Of a stretch of 64,000 bases of DNA, positions 11,770-23,402 are shown piece after piece. Location of the stretch: positions 3,496,959-3,560,958 of the forward strand of contig OX291542.1 in the NCBI GenBank assembly GCA_946406115.1, written 5' to 3'. Every line of letters starts with the position of its first letter. Position 1 is the stretch's first letter. The position numbers and the translations under genes are program-made. The DNA is from Apoda limacodes. Lineage: Eukaryota > Arthropoda > Insecta > Lepidoptera > Limacodidae. The notes below the pieces were generated by a model. That model did no database searches. It was not told where the DNA came from and saw only the letters and a program-made list of their open reading frames with translations.

Positions 11770-12575
11770 AAACAACCGCCTTAAAAAAGATGCACGAAAA
11801 AGGTGAAAATAATTACTTATTGCCAAAAATCTTATTTGAATCACACTTTGAAGTAGGTGTCATTGTACCTTTCAGTTTATAATACGATTTACTTGCATGA
11901 CGCCAACTTTAAACGGTAATTCAGATCAGATTACTTTTTTAGTGCATCTTTTTGAAGTCGGTTGTTTTTTTTTGTTAAAAAGTTTTTATTTTTTATTTTT
12001 AAGTGACGAATTGTTTTTTTCTCGTTCACTTAATACACCGATACTTGTAACATAATTTGAAACAATCATCAACATAAACGGCGAGTTTCACCAGTTACAA
12101 ATTAACGTCAATTTTTTTTTTCTCCAAAAGCTTAAGTTCTGAATCCACTTAATTATTATGGAGTAGCCTCAATAACGTACTCATTCAAATAAAAAAAGCG
12201 GCCAAGTGCGAGTCGGACTCGCTTACGTAGGGTTCCGTACCATTATCTACAAAAACAATCAGTAAAATCACGTATGTTGTATGGGAGCCCCCTTAAATAT
12301 TTTTTTCTTTTTTTTAGTATTTGTTGTTATAGAGGCAACAGAAATACATCTTCTGTGAAAATTTCAACTGTCTAACTATAACGGTTCATGAGATACAGCC
12401 TAGTGACAGACGGACGGACAGCGAAGCCTTAGTAATAGGGTTCCTAATTACCTTTCAGGTAAGGAACCATAAAAAGAATTTTTAAAATCGGTTTACAATT
12501 GGCGGAGAAATCGGTGGACATACATAAAAAAATATACCCATCAAACATAGAACCTCCTCCTTTTTTGAAGTCGAT
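11770..12575. repeat. Composite repeat: TTTTTGAAGTCGGTT ends plus GGTTCCG repeat
   Basis: 'caaccgccttaaaaaagatgca' near 11,775 and 'gcatctttttgaagtcggttg' near 11,945 are inverted ends. The GACGGACGG repeat follows from 'ggccaagtgcgagtcggactcgc' at 12,202 to 12,475. Another 'ccttttttgaagtcgattaaa' end is at 12,560. Close relatives lie at 51,760-52,150 and 52,318-52,365. These are non-autonomous elements of a lepidopteran multicopy family. Confidence 0.6.
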
Positions 12576-12659
12576 TAAAAATGAATCATGTCATCTGTGT
12601 TTGTTGGCTGCCCCTCTAATAATGGGTATCGATTGGGTAATATGCGGTTTAATGATGGG

Positions 12660-13115
12660 CTGAAATAATCGTCGACGATCCAAAATTTACTAACCGTACG
12701 AACTCTTAAGTCTGAGGAGAGACTTTGCCACCCTGTGTGTGTTCTACCGCTTGTATAATGAGATGTGTTCTGAGGAATTGTTTGATGTTATGCGTACGGC
12801 CACTGCCTACCATCGCACCATCGGCAGGAAATTTATCCTCACATCTTAGAACCTAAATGGTCACATACTGTGAGGTTTCAGAGAAACTTCCTCCCGCGAA
12901 GCTTAGGTTGTGGAATGAGCTCCTTACCAAGGTTTGCTCTAAGGACAACTATATGGGGCTACAATACAAGGAAGAAGTTATTAGATTTTTGAAGGGCCGG
13001 CAACGCGCGAGTGCTGTTCCGCATACGATGTGTTACAAGCGTCCGGCTTCGGTGACCGCTTACCGTCAGGCGGACCGTTATCTTGTTTGCGACCTTAGTA
13101 GTATAAAAAAAAAGT
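12660..13115 (+). mobile_element. Jockey-like LINE 3' end fragment
   Basis: The text from 'aataatcgtcgacgatcc' through 'ctgtgtgtgttctaccgcttgtataatg' to a tail with 'cttaccgtcaggcgga' and a short A-run matches 42,890-43,160 of the right arm and related LINE tails at 33,845 and 47,690. It carries no RT domain. Confidence 0.7.
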
Positions 13116-13189
13116 TTGTATAAGAAAAAGAAATGTGATGATAAATTTAAGTGTCTCTGATAACAAATCTGCTAGGATATCAGACAGGA

Positions 13190-13387
13190 GATTTTATTGT
13201 TGCCCTATAAATTTAGTCCCGATTCTTAGATTCTATTGTTGCCCTATACGTTTTGTCCCGATTCTTAGATTTTATTGTTGCCCTATACGTTTTGTCCCGA
13301 TTCTTAGATTTTATTGTTGCCCTATACGTTTTGTCCCGATTCTTAGATTTTATTGTTGCCCTATACATTTTGTCCCGATTCTTAGAC
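13190..13387 (+). repeat. 39-bp minisatellite, five units
   Basis: Five head-to-tail units of 39 bases ('ttttattgttgccctatacg' then 'ttttgtcccgattcttaga') differ at a few positions. Because 39 is a multiple of three, the array stays open in more than one frame. One frame reads a repeated RFYCCPIRFVPIL. I do not treat it as a gene: it has no start context, no signal and no splice partners. Confidence 0.85.
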
Positions 13388-13799
13388 AATTACAATTTCA
13401 TGACATTTTCATTTGAGGTAGGTAAGTATGAGATACAATGAAGTCCAATTACATCAACCTACACAAATACTCATATAATTCTATGACGAACCGGTATTTT
13501 TATTCATTTGTAAGATTCATTGTATACTGGGGTATCAACCATTTTATAAGTCACTGGTAGATATGATACAGTTTATTTAAGTAGTTACACTATTGAAAAA
13601 CAATGTAAGGTTACCTACTTTCCGTAAGTTTAATAAATTCGGTAAAAAAATATTAAGATATGCTTGATTTTATTACGTCTTTTTGAATTCTTTGGAATTG
13701 TTAGCATCTAACTGTCTCGCAGATTGTAAGGGCCCGGGTTTTTCTTTAATTTTAGAACAACAAAAAATAGGGTGTTTATTGCGGTGAATGCGTTGTTGC

Positions 13800-14700
13800 G
13801 ATAATTAGATAGAATCAGACAAAGTTTTTCCATTTCCATCCGAAATGAGACTGATTGGCCTCGATGATTTAGACACAAGTGGTCTAACACTTTTTCTAAT
13901 CATAGCACGTGAAATAAGTTTCTCTGCTACTTTCATCTGTATAGCGATGTATGTCGTATAAAAGACAACTTGATTTACAGTAAAAACAGCGTCGGATACA
14001 GTAAGTGAATTTCCAGGATTTTAGAGCAAAGATCGTCAGCTACGACTTTTATCCATCTGGCAGACAAAAAGCTAGCTACATATTCGGACAAACCATACGA
14101 CAGTAAGATGGCAACTTCATAGAAGACTCAAATGCTTTTGCTATGTCTATGTTATGCGACTCTCAATGGCTCGTGCCTATCAGTGTAGTAGATATTAGGT
14201 TGGCACCATCTCAGTTAAGTGACCGTGGTGACAGAAGTTCTGTCGTGTGTTAATCACATGCTCCATTAACTTAAAGATAAGTTGATGGCATGTAATCGAT
14301 GGGTCTATTCTATTGCCCTTTTTGGGCACTACGCACCCACGTGGTCTTCCATGAACGGGAATTGCCTTTTATGGAAGTACAAAGAGGAGTTTGAATCCAT
14401 GGCACAACTCAGACGCACGAGATTTTAGCAACACTATTAGAATGCCGTCTGCCCCATTCTAAACATTTAAAGAAATTATTTAAAACCGTCTGAACATTTA
14501 AAGAAATATTCCGGCCGGACTTCCCGATGCGTTATGGAGATTGTTCGTCGTGTTTGAGGCAAAGAGACTCAAAATATCGGCTCATTTAGTGCTTTAGGCA
14601 AAATAGTTTTTTTTTGTTTCAAAATGGTGATTACATCGATGGGCGAAAGTTTTCTTAGTAGCTTTGGTGTATAGCAAGAAAAGAAGACCTAGGGGGGACT
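13800..14700 (-). mobile_element. Degenerate Jockey-like LINE RT fragment
   Basis: On the minus strand it parallels 38,860-39,680 of the inverted-repeat LINE. Examples are 'tctgtatagcgatgtatgt' (around the YADD catalytic box), 'caaaaagctagctacatattcgg', 'aatgcttttgctatgtct' and 'tgccctttttgggcac'. It is full of stops and indels. Confidence 0.65.
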
Positions 14701-14924
14701 GTGAAAGATGGATTTTATGAATATAACGTACTTTTTACCGCACATTTGATGTTCGTTATATGTTTAAACCATCTCTTAAAGATAAATGTCGTAGTGGTAT
14801 ATTTTTCTATTAAAACTAGTGATTACTTTACCCATTTCCCATGTAATTTCAAGAATATTTTAATTTTTTATAAGCTTTGTGCTTCTTTGTAAAAGTGCAG
14901 AAGGACAAATTATATTTTTTTGGG

Positions 14925-15245
14925 GTTCCGTTCTGAAAGGATTAAAAACGGACCCTATTACTAAGACTTTGCTGTCCATCAGTCCATCTGTCACCATTAT
15001 GTCAGTATGTGTCCGTATATTTCAGGAACAGTGATAGTTGGACAGTTGAAATTTTCACAGAAGATGTATTTCTGTTGCCGGTATAACAACAGATAAGATA
15101 AATAAATTTTATAAAATAAAAAATTAAAAAACAGAATAAAATAAATATTTAAGGGGACTCTCTTACAACAAACTTGTTTTTTTTTGTTGTTTTTAAAGAT
15201 GGCACCGAACGCTTCGTGCGTGAGTCCGACTCGCACTTAGCGGAT
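14925..15245 (-). repeat. GACGGACGG / GGTTCCG repeat, inverted copy
   Basis: It runs from 'ggggttccgttctgaaagg' to 'gtgagtccgactcgcacttagcgg', the reverse order of the copy at 12,200-12,480, with an AT-rich middle. Confidence 0.6.
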
Positions 15246-15488
15246 TATTTTGTTATTTGCAAAGTATGTTACATACTGTTTTTCGTTATATATGGTAAGT
15301 TTAAAAGAAAATTTTTAATTCTTTATTTGACTGTACTATAAACCCGGTTTTGTTTGTTGTTTGTGAAGCACATGTCGATTTGTAAAGTATGAAAGTACAT
15401 AAAATATGCGTAAATCAAAAAACGCGTATTGAAACAGTTGTTTAAGTGGTTGCAATTTTATTTCATATGTTGTTAATTGTTAACAGGG

Positions 15489-15496
15489 TATATAAG
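15489..15496 (+). promoter_or_regulatory. TATA box of NG2
   Basis: TATATAAG lies in 'cagggtatataaggggcg', 73 bases before the NG2 start codon. That is a normal spacing for a core promoter with a short 5' leader. Confidence 0.6.
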
Positions 15497-15561
15497 GGGC
15501 GATTTTTAAATTTACTACCATCACAATTTGATTAGTTTGAATAACAAAAAACTTACTAAAC

Positions 15562-17496
15562 ATGAAATCTATTGCAGTTCTCTGTTTTACTCTTCTGGTA
15601 AGGATATTGATTTTTTTAAACCAACTGTTTATATGAAAAAGGAATGAAGATAAAATAGGCATACCCTTTGAAATCACAAATAAACTATTGTTAAAAAACT
15701 GTATTATATTTTTTTTAAAAAATTTAATTACTTACTGAGATTAAACGTAAACCACATTTTTCTGATCTTAGTAAGTATAAGTAAACAAACTTGATTTCGT
15801 TTAAATTTTTTTAAGTTGTAAAAAAATACTAAAAATTATACAATTGTAATGTTAGTGAAAGTACCTTTTTAACTCAATGTAATTTTATATGAGATATATC
15901 GCATGGTATTAAATTATTAAATCGTAGAGTCAACGGCCTGCTTCCCTTACCAGATTAAATGAAGTCTTATTATTAAAGAATGTTTTTCGATAATGGTCTA
16001 GAAACAGTATGCTTGGTGAAGGTTAAAAAATGTCCATCATAGCTCCATAACATAATATTATAACAGATATTTTTTACAGTTTGAGTATTAGTATAATCGA
16101 TAAGCCAAGATTGAGTTCCATAAATTTCATAGCTATTTTTGATACAAAAACATTAATATTTCAAAAATATAATAATTTAACGACATTTGGGATTAGAATA
16201 AACTAATTTTTCTTTAATTTCAGGTTGCCAGCGCTCAATATAGTACCGCACAGGATTGGTCCGGTAAGTTTCTTTATTTGTATTTAGTTGAAAGTCGAAG
16301 TTGGGTTGTGTTAAATTTTATACCACTGTTTATCAGGAAACAAAACATTGACCTCAAACAGTTTCAGGATGATTGGCTAGTTTATTTTTTGTAGACATAC
16401 CGTTATGTGTATATAATAGACTGAAAATTGACGTAACAAGAAAACAATAACAGTTAGTTATTTGTTTAACTTCTTAAAATTCAAAGCAATATTAAATTTT
16501 GTAGAAACGTTATACGTATAAATAAAAAGTGTAGTTTATTTTAAACTGCTAGATTATAAAACAATTGATCTGAAGTGTAATTACAGATATTGTTGAGAAA
16601 TCATATTTGAATGATTATGATAATGTTAAGTCATGTTTGCAGATAATGTCCATCATCGTCGTCACGAAAGTCATTACAATCATATGAATTCGCACGACAG
16701 TCATCATGATAGTCGAAACCATAACAGTCATGGAAATAGAAATGGCAATGATAATGGAAACGGTAATGGAAATGGTAATAGTAATGAAAATGGTAATGGC
16801 AACGAAAATGAAAACGATAATGGAAACGGTAACGACAATGCAAACGGCAACGCGAACAAAAACGGAAATGATAATGGAAACGATAATGATAATGACAACG
16901 TAAATGACAACAATAACAGTAACACTGGAAGCAATAAAAACTATGGCAGTAACAGCAATAAAATACACAATGAAAACAGCGTGATAGATGACAGCGATTC
17001 AGGTATATATTTCTTAAAATATTAAACCAAAACCACAAAATAATGAATATGCCTTAATCAAATTAAAAATAAGACAAAAATAGAATAAATCTAAAAATAA
17101 AAAAGGGGGGAAAACAACTTCTCTTAGGAGGAAGTTATTATTTTTTTCTTTACGTTTTGATACCTGGAGAATCGTTTATCATTTTAAGATATCTCTGTGT
17201 GTGTGTGTGTGTATGTATTTTAGCTTTTTTTGCCCCTTTGACCAATGGATCAAATTGCTTTTGTGACCATATCAATCGATGCACCACGTTATGACTAAGA
17301 TCTGAAAAGAGAAAAATCGGACCAGCAGTTTGTTTTTTATCGCTAAAAAACTGATTCTTTAAAGCCGCAATAATAATGTTCGTTTATAAATTCTATAATA
17401 TAAAAAAAAATGTTTCAAGTATGTCACAATAAATTAATTCATATTGCAATTTCTAATCTTTCTTGTTTTTGTTTATTTTCAGGCAACGGATGGTAA
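15562..17496 (+). CDS. NG2: secreted asparagine-alternating protein with His-rich head (4 exons)
   Basis: Function is unknown. The exons are 15,562-15,597 (MKSIAVLCFTLL, donor GTAAGG), 16,224-16,263 (VASAQYSTAQDWS plus one base, acceptor TTTCAG, donor GTAAGT), 16,643-17,002 (acceptor TTTGCAG, donor GTATAT) and 17,483-17,496 (GNGW, stop; acceptor TTTTCAG). Phases 0, 1 and 1 agree, giving 149 residues. The signal peptide is about 21 residues, predicted to cleave before Q-D-W-S. The mature protein starts with about 30 His/Ser/Asp/Asn-rich residues (HHRRHESHYNHMNSHDSHHD), which might bind metal (inference). An alternating N-x tract of about 75 residues follows, then an Asn/Ser tail and GNGW. A TATA box is 73 bases upstream and an AATAAA is at 17,720. 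It is the only plus-strand member of the inner group NG2-NG5. Confidence 0.82.
17130..17365 (+). repeat. Interspersed repeat, copy 1 of a direct pair
   Basis: It shares 'ttacgttttga.acctggagaat', a (GT)n run, 'ttagcttttttgcccc', 'tatcaatcgat.c.ccacg' and 'agatctgaaaagag' with 17,885-18,135, in the same orientation. The first copy lies in intron 3 of NG2 and the second just beyond the gene. Confidence 0.65.
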
Positions 17497-17884
17497 ATAC
17501 TAGCACATATCTGGTAAATGTATACAAAAAAAACACTCAAGATTTCAAAATAATTACAATTATTAGACCACTTTATATGCGAGTACCAAAATTAATTTAA
17601 CACTTCTAGATTTTAGACTGACAGTTTAACATTTATTTGGGATGTAATATTCTTTAAATATTTTATAACAATGTAAAGTGTAAGCAAATTATCATAACGC
17701 TAATAATGTAACAATTGGTAATAAAACTAAATATAATTATATTTATTTTCCTTATAATTATTGAAAATACCTCTTTTGAACCACATCTACAAAGAGATCT
17801 CTTATTTTCCTTAGTCTTTTAGTTCTTAGTCCAACAATTATTTATTATAACAGGTCCGAAAATCGAAATAGCTATATTTGTGTT

Positions 17885-18135
17885 TTCTTTATGTTTTGAG
17901 ACCTGGAGAATAATTTGCCATCATTTTTAGAGTGATGTCTGTGTGTGTGTGAGTGCGTGTGTATATGTATGTAGGTTAGCTTTTTTGCCCCTCGATATCT
18001 CAAGAAACAATGGACCAATTTGTCTCGTGACTATATCAATCGATACGCCACGTCATGAATTAGATCTGAAAAGAGTTTGAGCGAAATCGGTCCAGTGGTT
18101 TGTCTTTATCGCTCAAAAACTGGGTTTTTTAAAAC
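17885..18135 (+). repeat. Interspersed repeat, copy 2 of a direct pair
   Basis: See the copy at 17,130-17,365. Between them lie only the last exon of NG2 and its 3' region with the AATAAA at 17,720. Confidence 0.65.
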
Positions 18136-18404
18136 ACAAAAAATATTCTTAAGTGAAATTGCTCGTGCGCTACTTGCTACCGAACTATTTTGTTTTTATG
18201 AACACGTATCATATATTAAAAATAAGAATTCGATAAAAAAATGTGCAGTATTTGGATATTCCCATTCAAAGAATTCAGGAAATTTTTTTTTCGAGTAGTA
18301 TGAGGTATATAGAAAATTCCACAAGTTTTTCCATGATTTTATTAGGACTGGTAACTTTTGCATCGCAGTAGTCATCTTAAGACTCCCTAAGGATTTGTGC
18401 AACT

Positions 18405-18600
18405 GAGTGGCTAGCTTTCGATTCGAGTCGTAGTTATAATATTAATTGCTCTGATAGTATGGACAATAAAGCTGGTATCCTGCAAGACCCTGTGCTATCT
18501 GCTAAGCTTCTGCTGGATATCTATGACATTATGATGTCTACAATCAAAACTACTCTGCCCAAGGTCTGGACTCTTGGAAAGTGGCTTTTTCCCACTTTGA
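18405..18600 (+). mobile_element. Jockey-like LINE RT fragment
   Basis: 'gtggctagctttcgattcg', 'ttgctctgatagtatggacaataa', 'ctgcaagaccctgtgctatctgc' and 'ctgcccaaggtctgg' parallel 42,272-42,560 of the right arm (RT palm region). About 200 decayed bases remain. Confidence 0.6.
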
Positions 18601-19315
18601 AATAAACATCTACGTCTTTACATAGTTTATCTGCAAAGTGTTATTAATAGCTTTCTTAAAATCAAATAACAAAAAAAAACAAATGAGACGGCACACACAC
18701 ACACACACACACACAAAACGGCACTGTTATTAAAAATGTCGTCATTAATAATTTGTTGATTCCAAAATTCCGTGTAAAAAATAAAAAAGTATCAAATTAA
18801 GATGTTTTGGAAACTAATTCATTCTCAGAGAATTTGTTTTCCTGTCAGCATTTGTGCAAAGTTTAGCCTTGGCACAATAGACAATTTTTGGATTTCTATT
18901 TTAGAATCACGCATTTATGGTTTGGCTTTCTCATCCAAGAATTGTCCTCGTTTACACCTCTATAACAGTACTTTAAACTTCTTATACAGCATAGGTTTTT
19001 AGAAAAATAATTATCACGCAAACTTAAGCATCTTGGTTTTGATATATGTTAATGAGTACTGAAATATTAATTTAAATCGTACTTCTAAACGGTAGCCACT
19101 AGTATAGTATTATATAGTCCGAGCGGAAGCTAAATAATTTTATACGTCACTATTTCGCACTCAACTGAAACATGAATGAGCATTTTGAAATCGCGTTCTG
19201 AACTAAATAAAAAGTTAAGTTGCAATTATACCTAGTATGAGAAAATAAAGTTTAAATTCTTGATCTGAATCTTTAATAGTTATTTAAAGTAAGCAAAATA
19301 AAAAGCGTGTTGTCC
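18601..19315. other. Intergenic DNA with an (AC)n microsatellite
   Basis: An (AC)n run lies at about 18,693-18,714. Nothing else is recognised. The frame at 18,802-19,002 has no family features. Confidence 0.45.
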
Positions 19316-19319
19316 AGTG

Positions 19320-19605
19320 TCATTTTTCTATCGGAAACGATATGCAAAGTTAAGCAACGTTGGGCCTCCGTGTTTCAAAGGGCACGTATAACCGTGGGTC
19401 CACACTGTTGTCATATGACAGCTTCTGAGGGCAGCTTGAAAACCCTGACAGTCTAGTGCGCCACTAGCTCGACAACGTCCACCCGAATGAGGCCAGTATA
19501 GACCATAAGCCTAAGCTTAAGCCTCCTTTTTCATAAAAGCTGTGTCCCTTCAGTGGGGCGTATACCAGCTGAGGCAATATTGCAGAAATATAATAGGTAT
19601 ATAGT
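19320..19605 (+). repeat. SINE with 5S rRNA-like head
   Basis: 'cgatatgcaaagttaagcaacgttgggc' resembles the internal promoter region of 5S rRNA. The segment ends with 'tgtcccttcagtggggcgtataccagctgaggc', the SINE 3' motif also seen at 55,385-55,415. It is likely a 5S-headed SINE and not a 5S gene. Confidence 0.55.
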
Positions 19606-21050
19606 ATATATATCTTTTCATACAGCATTTAATATAAATATTTTTGAAATCCATTCCCTTACGATGTTTCCTCACAAATCATATACATATCTAGTTTGTG
19701 TTGATTAAGCAATTGGAAAAAATAAAAATATTTTTTTGCAACGGTTTTCTAAAAAGTCTTTGGAGTACTCTTAATAAACGACTGCTATTTGCTTTGTTTA
19801 AAATCTGATCACAATGGGTGAAAAGCAGGTGACCCAGTAACATTCGTCTCTCAGAAAGGATACATAAAGTTCAAAAAGCAAAGTCAGCCGTGTTCAGTCA
19901 TTAAATAGGAAACTGCGTGTGTAGAGGCACAATTAACTGATGCTTTGCCAAGTTTCTGGCCTATTTCAACTAAATAATACAGCAATAGTTTGAAGCAACG
20001 ACATATACACTGAGCTAATTGCAGGATTCACAGATTTTATATAGCAAGTTCTCAACTTACATTAGTAACTTACTTACTCTTTCCCAACCACTTCAATATT
20101 TTATGAAATATTGCGAACTTGAATCCGTAAATCTGTCAGTTAGCTCAGTGTATATTTTACTTGCTATAACGAGTGAACCTTGTGTTTATTGTCCCGATCC
20201 CCTAATCTAGCCAAGAGAGTCACTGTACGCAAAAATAGTAACTACAAAACATCTTTGTTAAGTATGCCTATTTAATATTATTATATAAAATATTTCAATA
20301 TTTCCTTTACAACGTAAACGGCTCTTACAAGAACTTAATAATATCAGCAATACGTTTATACCGATATCGAGAGTTATCACAGGAATAGGTTTTTATACGG
20401 ACGGGTGAAACTGCGGTGATCGTCTAGTGGCTGATAAAGGTTTAGTGAAATATCGTTACTTAACTTACTTCCTAGTAACATAACAATAATTTCTACACCA
20501 GGTAGACACCTGGTTTGGTTTGGTTAAATTGTTAAAAACATACATATCAGCGAACTAAATAGGACAACAACAATTGTTATATTGTTTGTTTGTGAAGACC
20601 CTCAAGACCTTTTTTTAAAATATCGGGTCTCGCCATTCTCAGAAAAGGCAAAGTCAATGTCGAGGACTCTCTTAACCGTCGAACGTGTATGAAAACATTG
20701 ATGCGTGTAAATGAATCAAAAAAACAGCCACAAAGTGAAAAACTTTGGTCTTGGCCTAGCCCTTTGGGAAACAGGCATGATGTTATGTATGTAATAAAAA
20801 TATGGTGTTAGTTTACATGCTACCCAACCACTTAAGATGTTAGTCCAATTGCCAAAAAAAGATATGTACTTTGTAACTTTGCACATTTAATAAGATTATG
20901 GAAAAAAAAATATTAGAATTAATTTATTTCAGATTATCTCCATATATTGTTAGTATAAATACAATCTTAGAAATATGTTAGTAGGCAAAGTACAAATTAC
21001 AAATAAATATTATTCTGTACTAGACAAAGCCTATGGGTTTATCTAGCACT
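19606..21050. other. AT-rich intergenic DNA with a small inverted repeat
   Basis: 'tatacactgagctaattgcaggattcacagatttt' at about 20,005 pairs with 'aatctgtcagttagctcagtgtata' at about 20,130, giving a potential hairpin element of about 150 bases. I see no gene. Confidence 0.45.
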
Positions 21051-21059
21051 GAATATTGC

Positions 21060-22920
21060 TGGCCTGAAACAAACATGTAATAACTTCCAGTGTCTTAAAA
21101 TTGGACTCTGTTTGTGTCACTGAAAACTTTTAGCTATCGGCTTCAGAAGAGAATTGGGGCTGCCCCGGACTCTGTGTAGTAGGGAGGCTACTCTTTTGCG
21201 CAAAATAACAGGAAAGCTGTGTATTTGCGCTTCCGCCATCATTCCTGAAGCACTGCAGTACCGAGGCATAATGATCAATTGATTAATATTCTAGAAACTT
21301 TAGGTTCTTTGCTTTAACAAAACTGCCAGTGGACAATGGTCCGGACAGGCCTTTACAAATACATTCATATATTTTTTTTGGAATTGACCGCCACTTTCTT
21401 CATCTTGAAAATTTTGCAAAAAATTACAGAAATTGTCAAATTCTTTTAACGATCGACAATTCTACTGCAATTTCATATATTAACAGAATGGAGGACATTC
21501 AATTCCCCCATTTGAGTAACTTAACAGTGTTTGTTCATATTCGCATCATACATTAGTTCCAGCAACAATTATAAGGCGGACGCAGAATGTCACGGAACGC
21601 ATGCTGACATAGAATGAAAACTTTCGGATAACGCGTATCGTTCGACTTGCGATTCTTTTGGGCACACAAAAATCGATGTATTTCCAAGCCGAATAAACAA
21701 ATAATGTCATAAATTTGTTTCTTGCCATTGCGACCGCGACGTGTTTAAGGTGGATACCTACACAGTGTCTTGGTCAAAATATTTTTTCTACGCGTTCCTG
21801 CCTTTTGGCCCGATAATACTATAAGTATTAGGGAAAATTATAACAGATATACTCAAACCTGGTTTCCTCTTTACGAGAAGTTGTTAAATTCTAACAGCAT
21901 TGAATTCCAATCTAATCCAAATTTATTGTCATTTAGTCATCCAACACAGGATGCACCGGAGACTTACCCTGGTTGCCGAAGTGTTGTCAGGCCGGGGTTC
22001 GTGAACCAGGGTACTCCTCCAGATGTCATGCTAGCGTCATTCACAGATAATACTTTGAAACAGTATAATTGTTATTTTAAACAATGGCATTCATTCTGTC
22101 AAAGGAAACATTACGATATTTTCAAGGGTACTGTAGTAAATGTGTCGGATTTTTATTTATGACACTTTCAATGGCAAAAATTTGGCACTATTAATACCGC
22201 AAAAGCAACACAATCTCTAATTTTGAAAACTATTATTATCAATAATAGTTAGATAAATTGCTTTATGATAGGGGCTTACAAACCTAGGACCCCAACTCCG
22301 CAGTATAATTATAGTGGGGGCCCATCAATTATTTTAGATTACTTGAGTAATAGGTACCCTAACAAAAACCTTACATAGAAATTATTGACTAAAAAATTGA
22401 CGATTCTAGCTCTGGTCACAGCACATCATTCGCAAACTCTTCCGTTGATTAGACTAGGTGATATTAATATATCTGATCAAAGGTTTATTATTATTATAAC
22501 CAAACCAGTGAACCCCTGCTGTAAATCACTCGCAGCCTACATTGTATTTACCTTATTTCATTGAACGTATTGTCGTTTGCCCAGTAAGGGCCTTATTTAA
22601 CGCTATCAGCACTGAAATGTTCAAATAAATTGTGATTTTCTGTTACTTAATTTTTGGAAACCTTTAAATAAGGTGTGTTCAATGTAAGTCGATGGATCAA
22701 GACCACCCTGGCAGCGAGCAGGATTGACACGTCAATTTTTATTGCACGCAGCACGAGACATGCATCGACTTCTGCAGACAGCAGGCTGGGTGTTAACTGC
22801 TGGTTGGTTAGGAAACTCACAGATTTTCGTGCGATTCTATAATCGAGATGTAGCTGTGGACTCTAATGAGGTATTTGCCCGCTCTTTTTGTACAGGGTAC
22901 CCAAGATTAATCATTTAATA
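21060..22920 (+). mobile_element. Decayed DIRS-like retroelement with tyrosine-recombinase tail
   Basis: A broken series of blocks runs on the plus strand. An RNase H-like block at about 21,440-21,530 has ILLTIDNSTAISYINRM. A region with KADAECH, DVFPSR and VDTYTVSWSKYFFYAFLPFG follows at 21,570-21,800. The start of a tyrosine recombinase (SFTDNTLKQYNCYFKQWHSF) is at 22,035-22,100. Recombinase core text (PLIRLGDINISDQRF) is at about 22,440-22,485, and a C-terminal block (TAGWLGNSQIFVRFYNRDV) at 22,780-22,860. Frames change repeatedly and stops interrupt, so it is dead. DIRS-type elements copy by reverse transcription and integrate with a tyrosine recombinase instead of a DDE integrase. I do not see the terminal repeats. 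Confidence 0.68.
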
Positions 22921-23083
22921 ATAAAATTATAACTTACTCTAAAATATGTTTTAAGCTCACAATACATTGTGTCCATTACTTCGTATATTATATTTTCGTT
23001 GATCCATATTTTGTCTATGCAATTTCGTAATACTCTAAACTGTAACCTCTGTAATCTCGAAGGGCAAATCATTGAAGTTTATT

Positions 23084-23402
23084 AGAAAATCAAACGAACT
23101 TACCAGTATATAAGTGACATTGATTAATATTCAATGTTGTTATTCACCCGAGAGATTACAACCCTTTCGACACCAACAAGACCTTGTTTATCCTTTAGAC
23201 CCTCGAAACAGCACATGGCCTGTATGATGTTAATGTGTATGAAATACCCCCAAGTTAGATAAACTTTTTGCTTTCAAATGTTGCTCTAAAATGGTGTACG
23301 ATGGCAGCACCTGCGCGTGCTACTACAAGTGTAATCTCTCGGGTGAATCACATGTTTAATAGTCATCGAACGTCACTTACATGTACGTTCGTTTGATTTT
23401 CT
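23084..23402. mobile_element. MITE with long imperfect terminal inverted repeats
   Basis: The ends 'agaaaatcaaacgaac' and 'gttcgtttgattttct' begin inverted repeats of roughly 80 bases, with 'attcacccgagagattaca' shared inside. Flanking ATT (23,081-23,083 and 23,403-23,405) looks like a 3-bp target duplication. The paralogous site beside NG5 (about 48,185) reads 'attcttaaataaagg' without the element. Confidence 0.75.

Noticed and set aside
13190..13387. CRISPR-like array
   Set aside because: Units are contiguous with no unique spacers, and the context is an insect nuclear genome.
13135..13441. Repeat protein encoded by the 39-bp array
   Set aside because: The frame is open only because the unit is a multiple of three and starts in flanking debris. 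There is no independent coding support.
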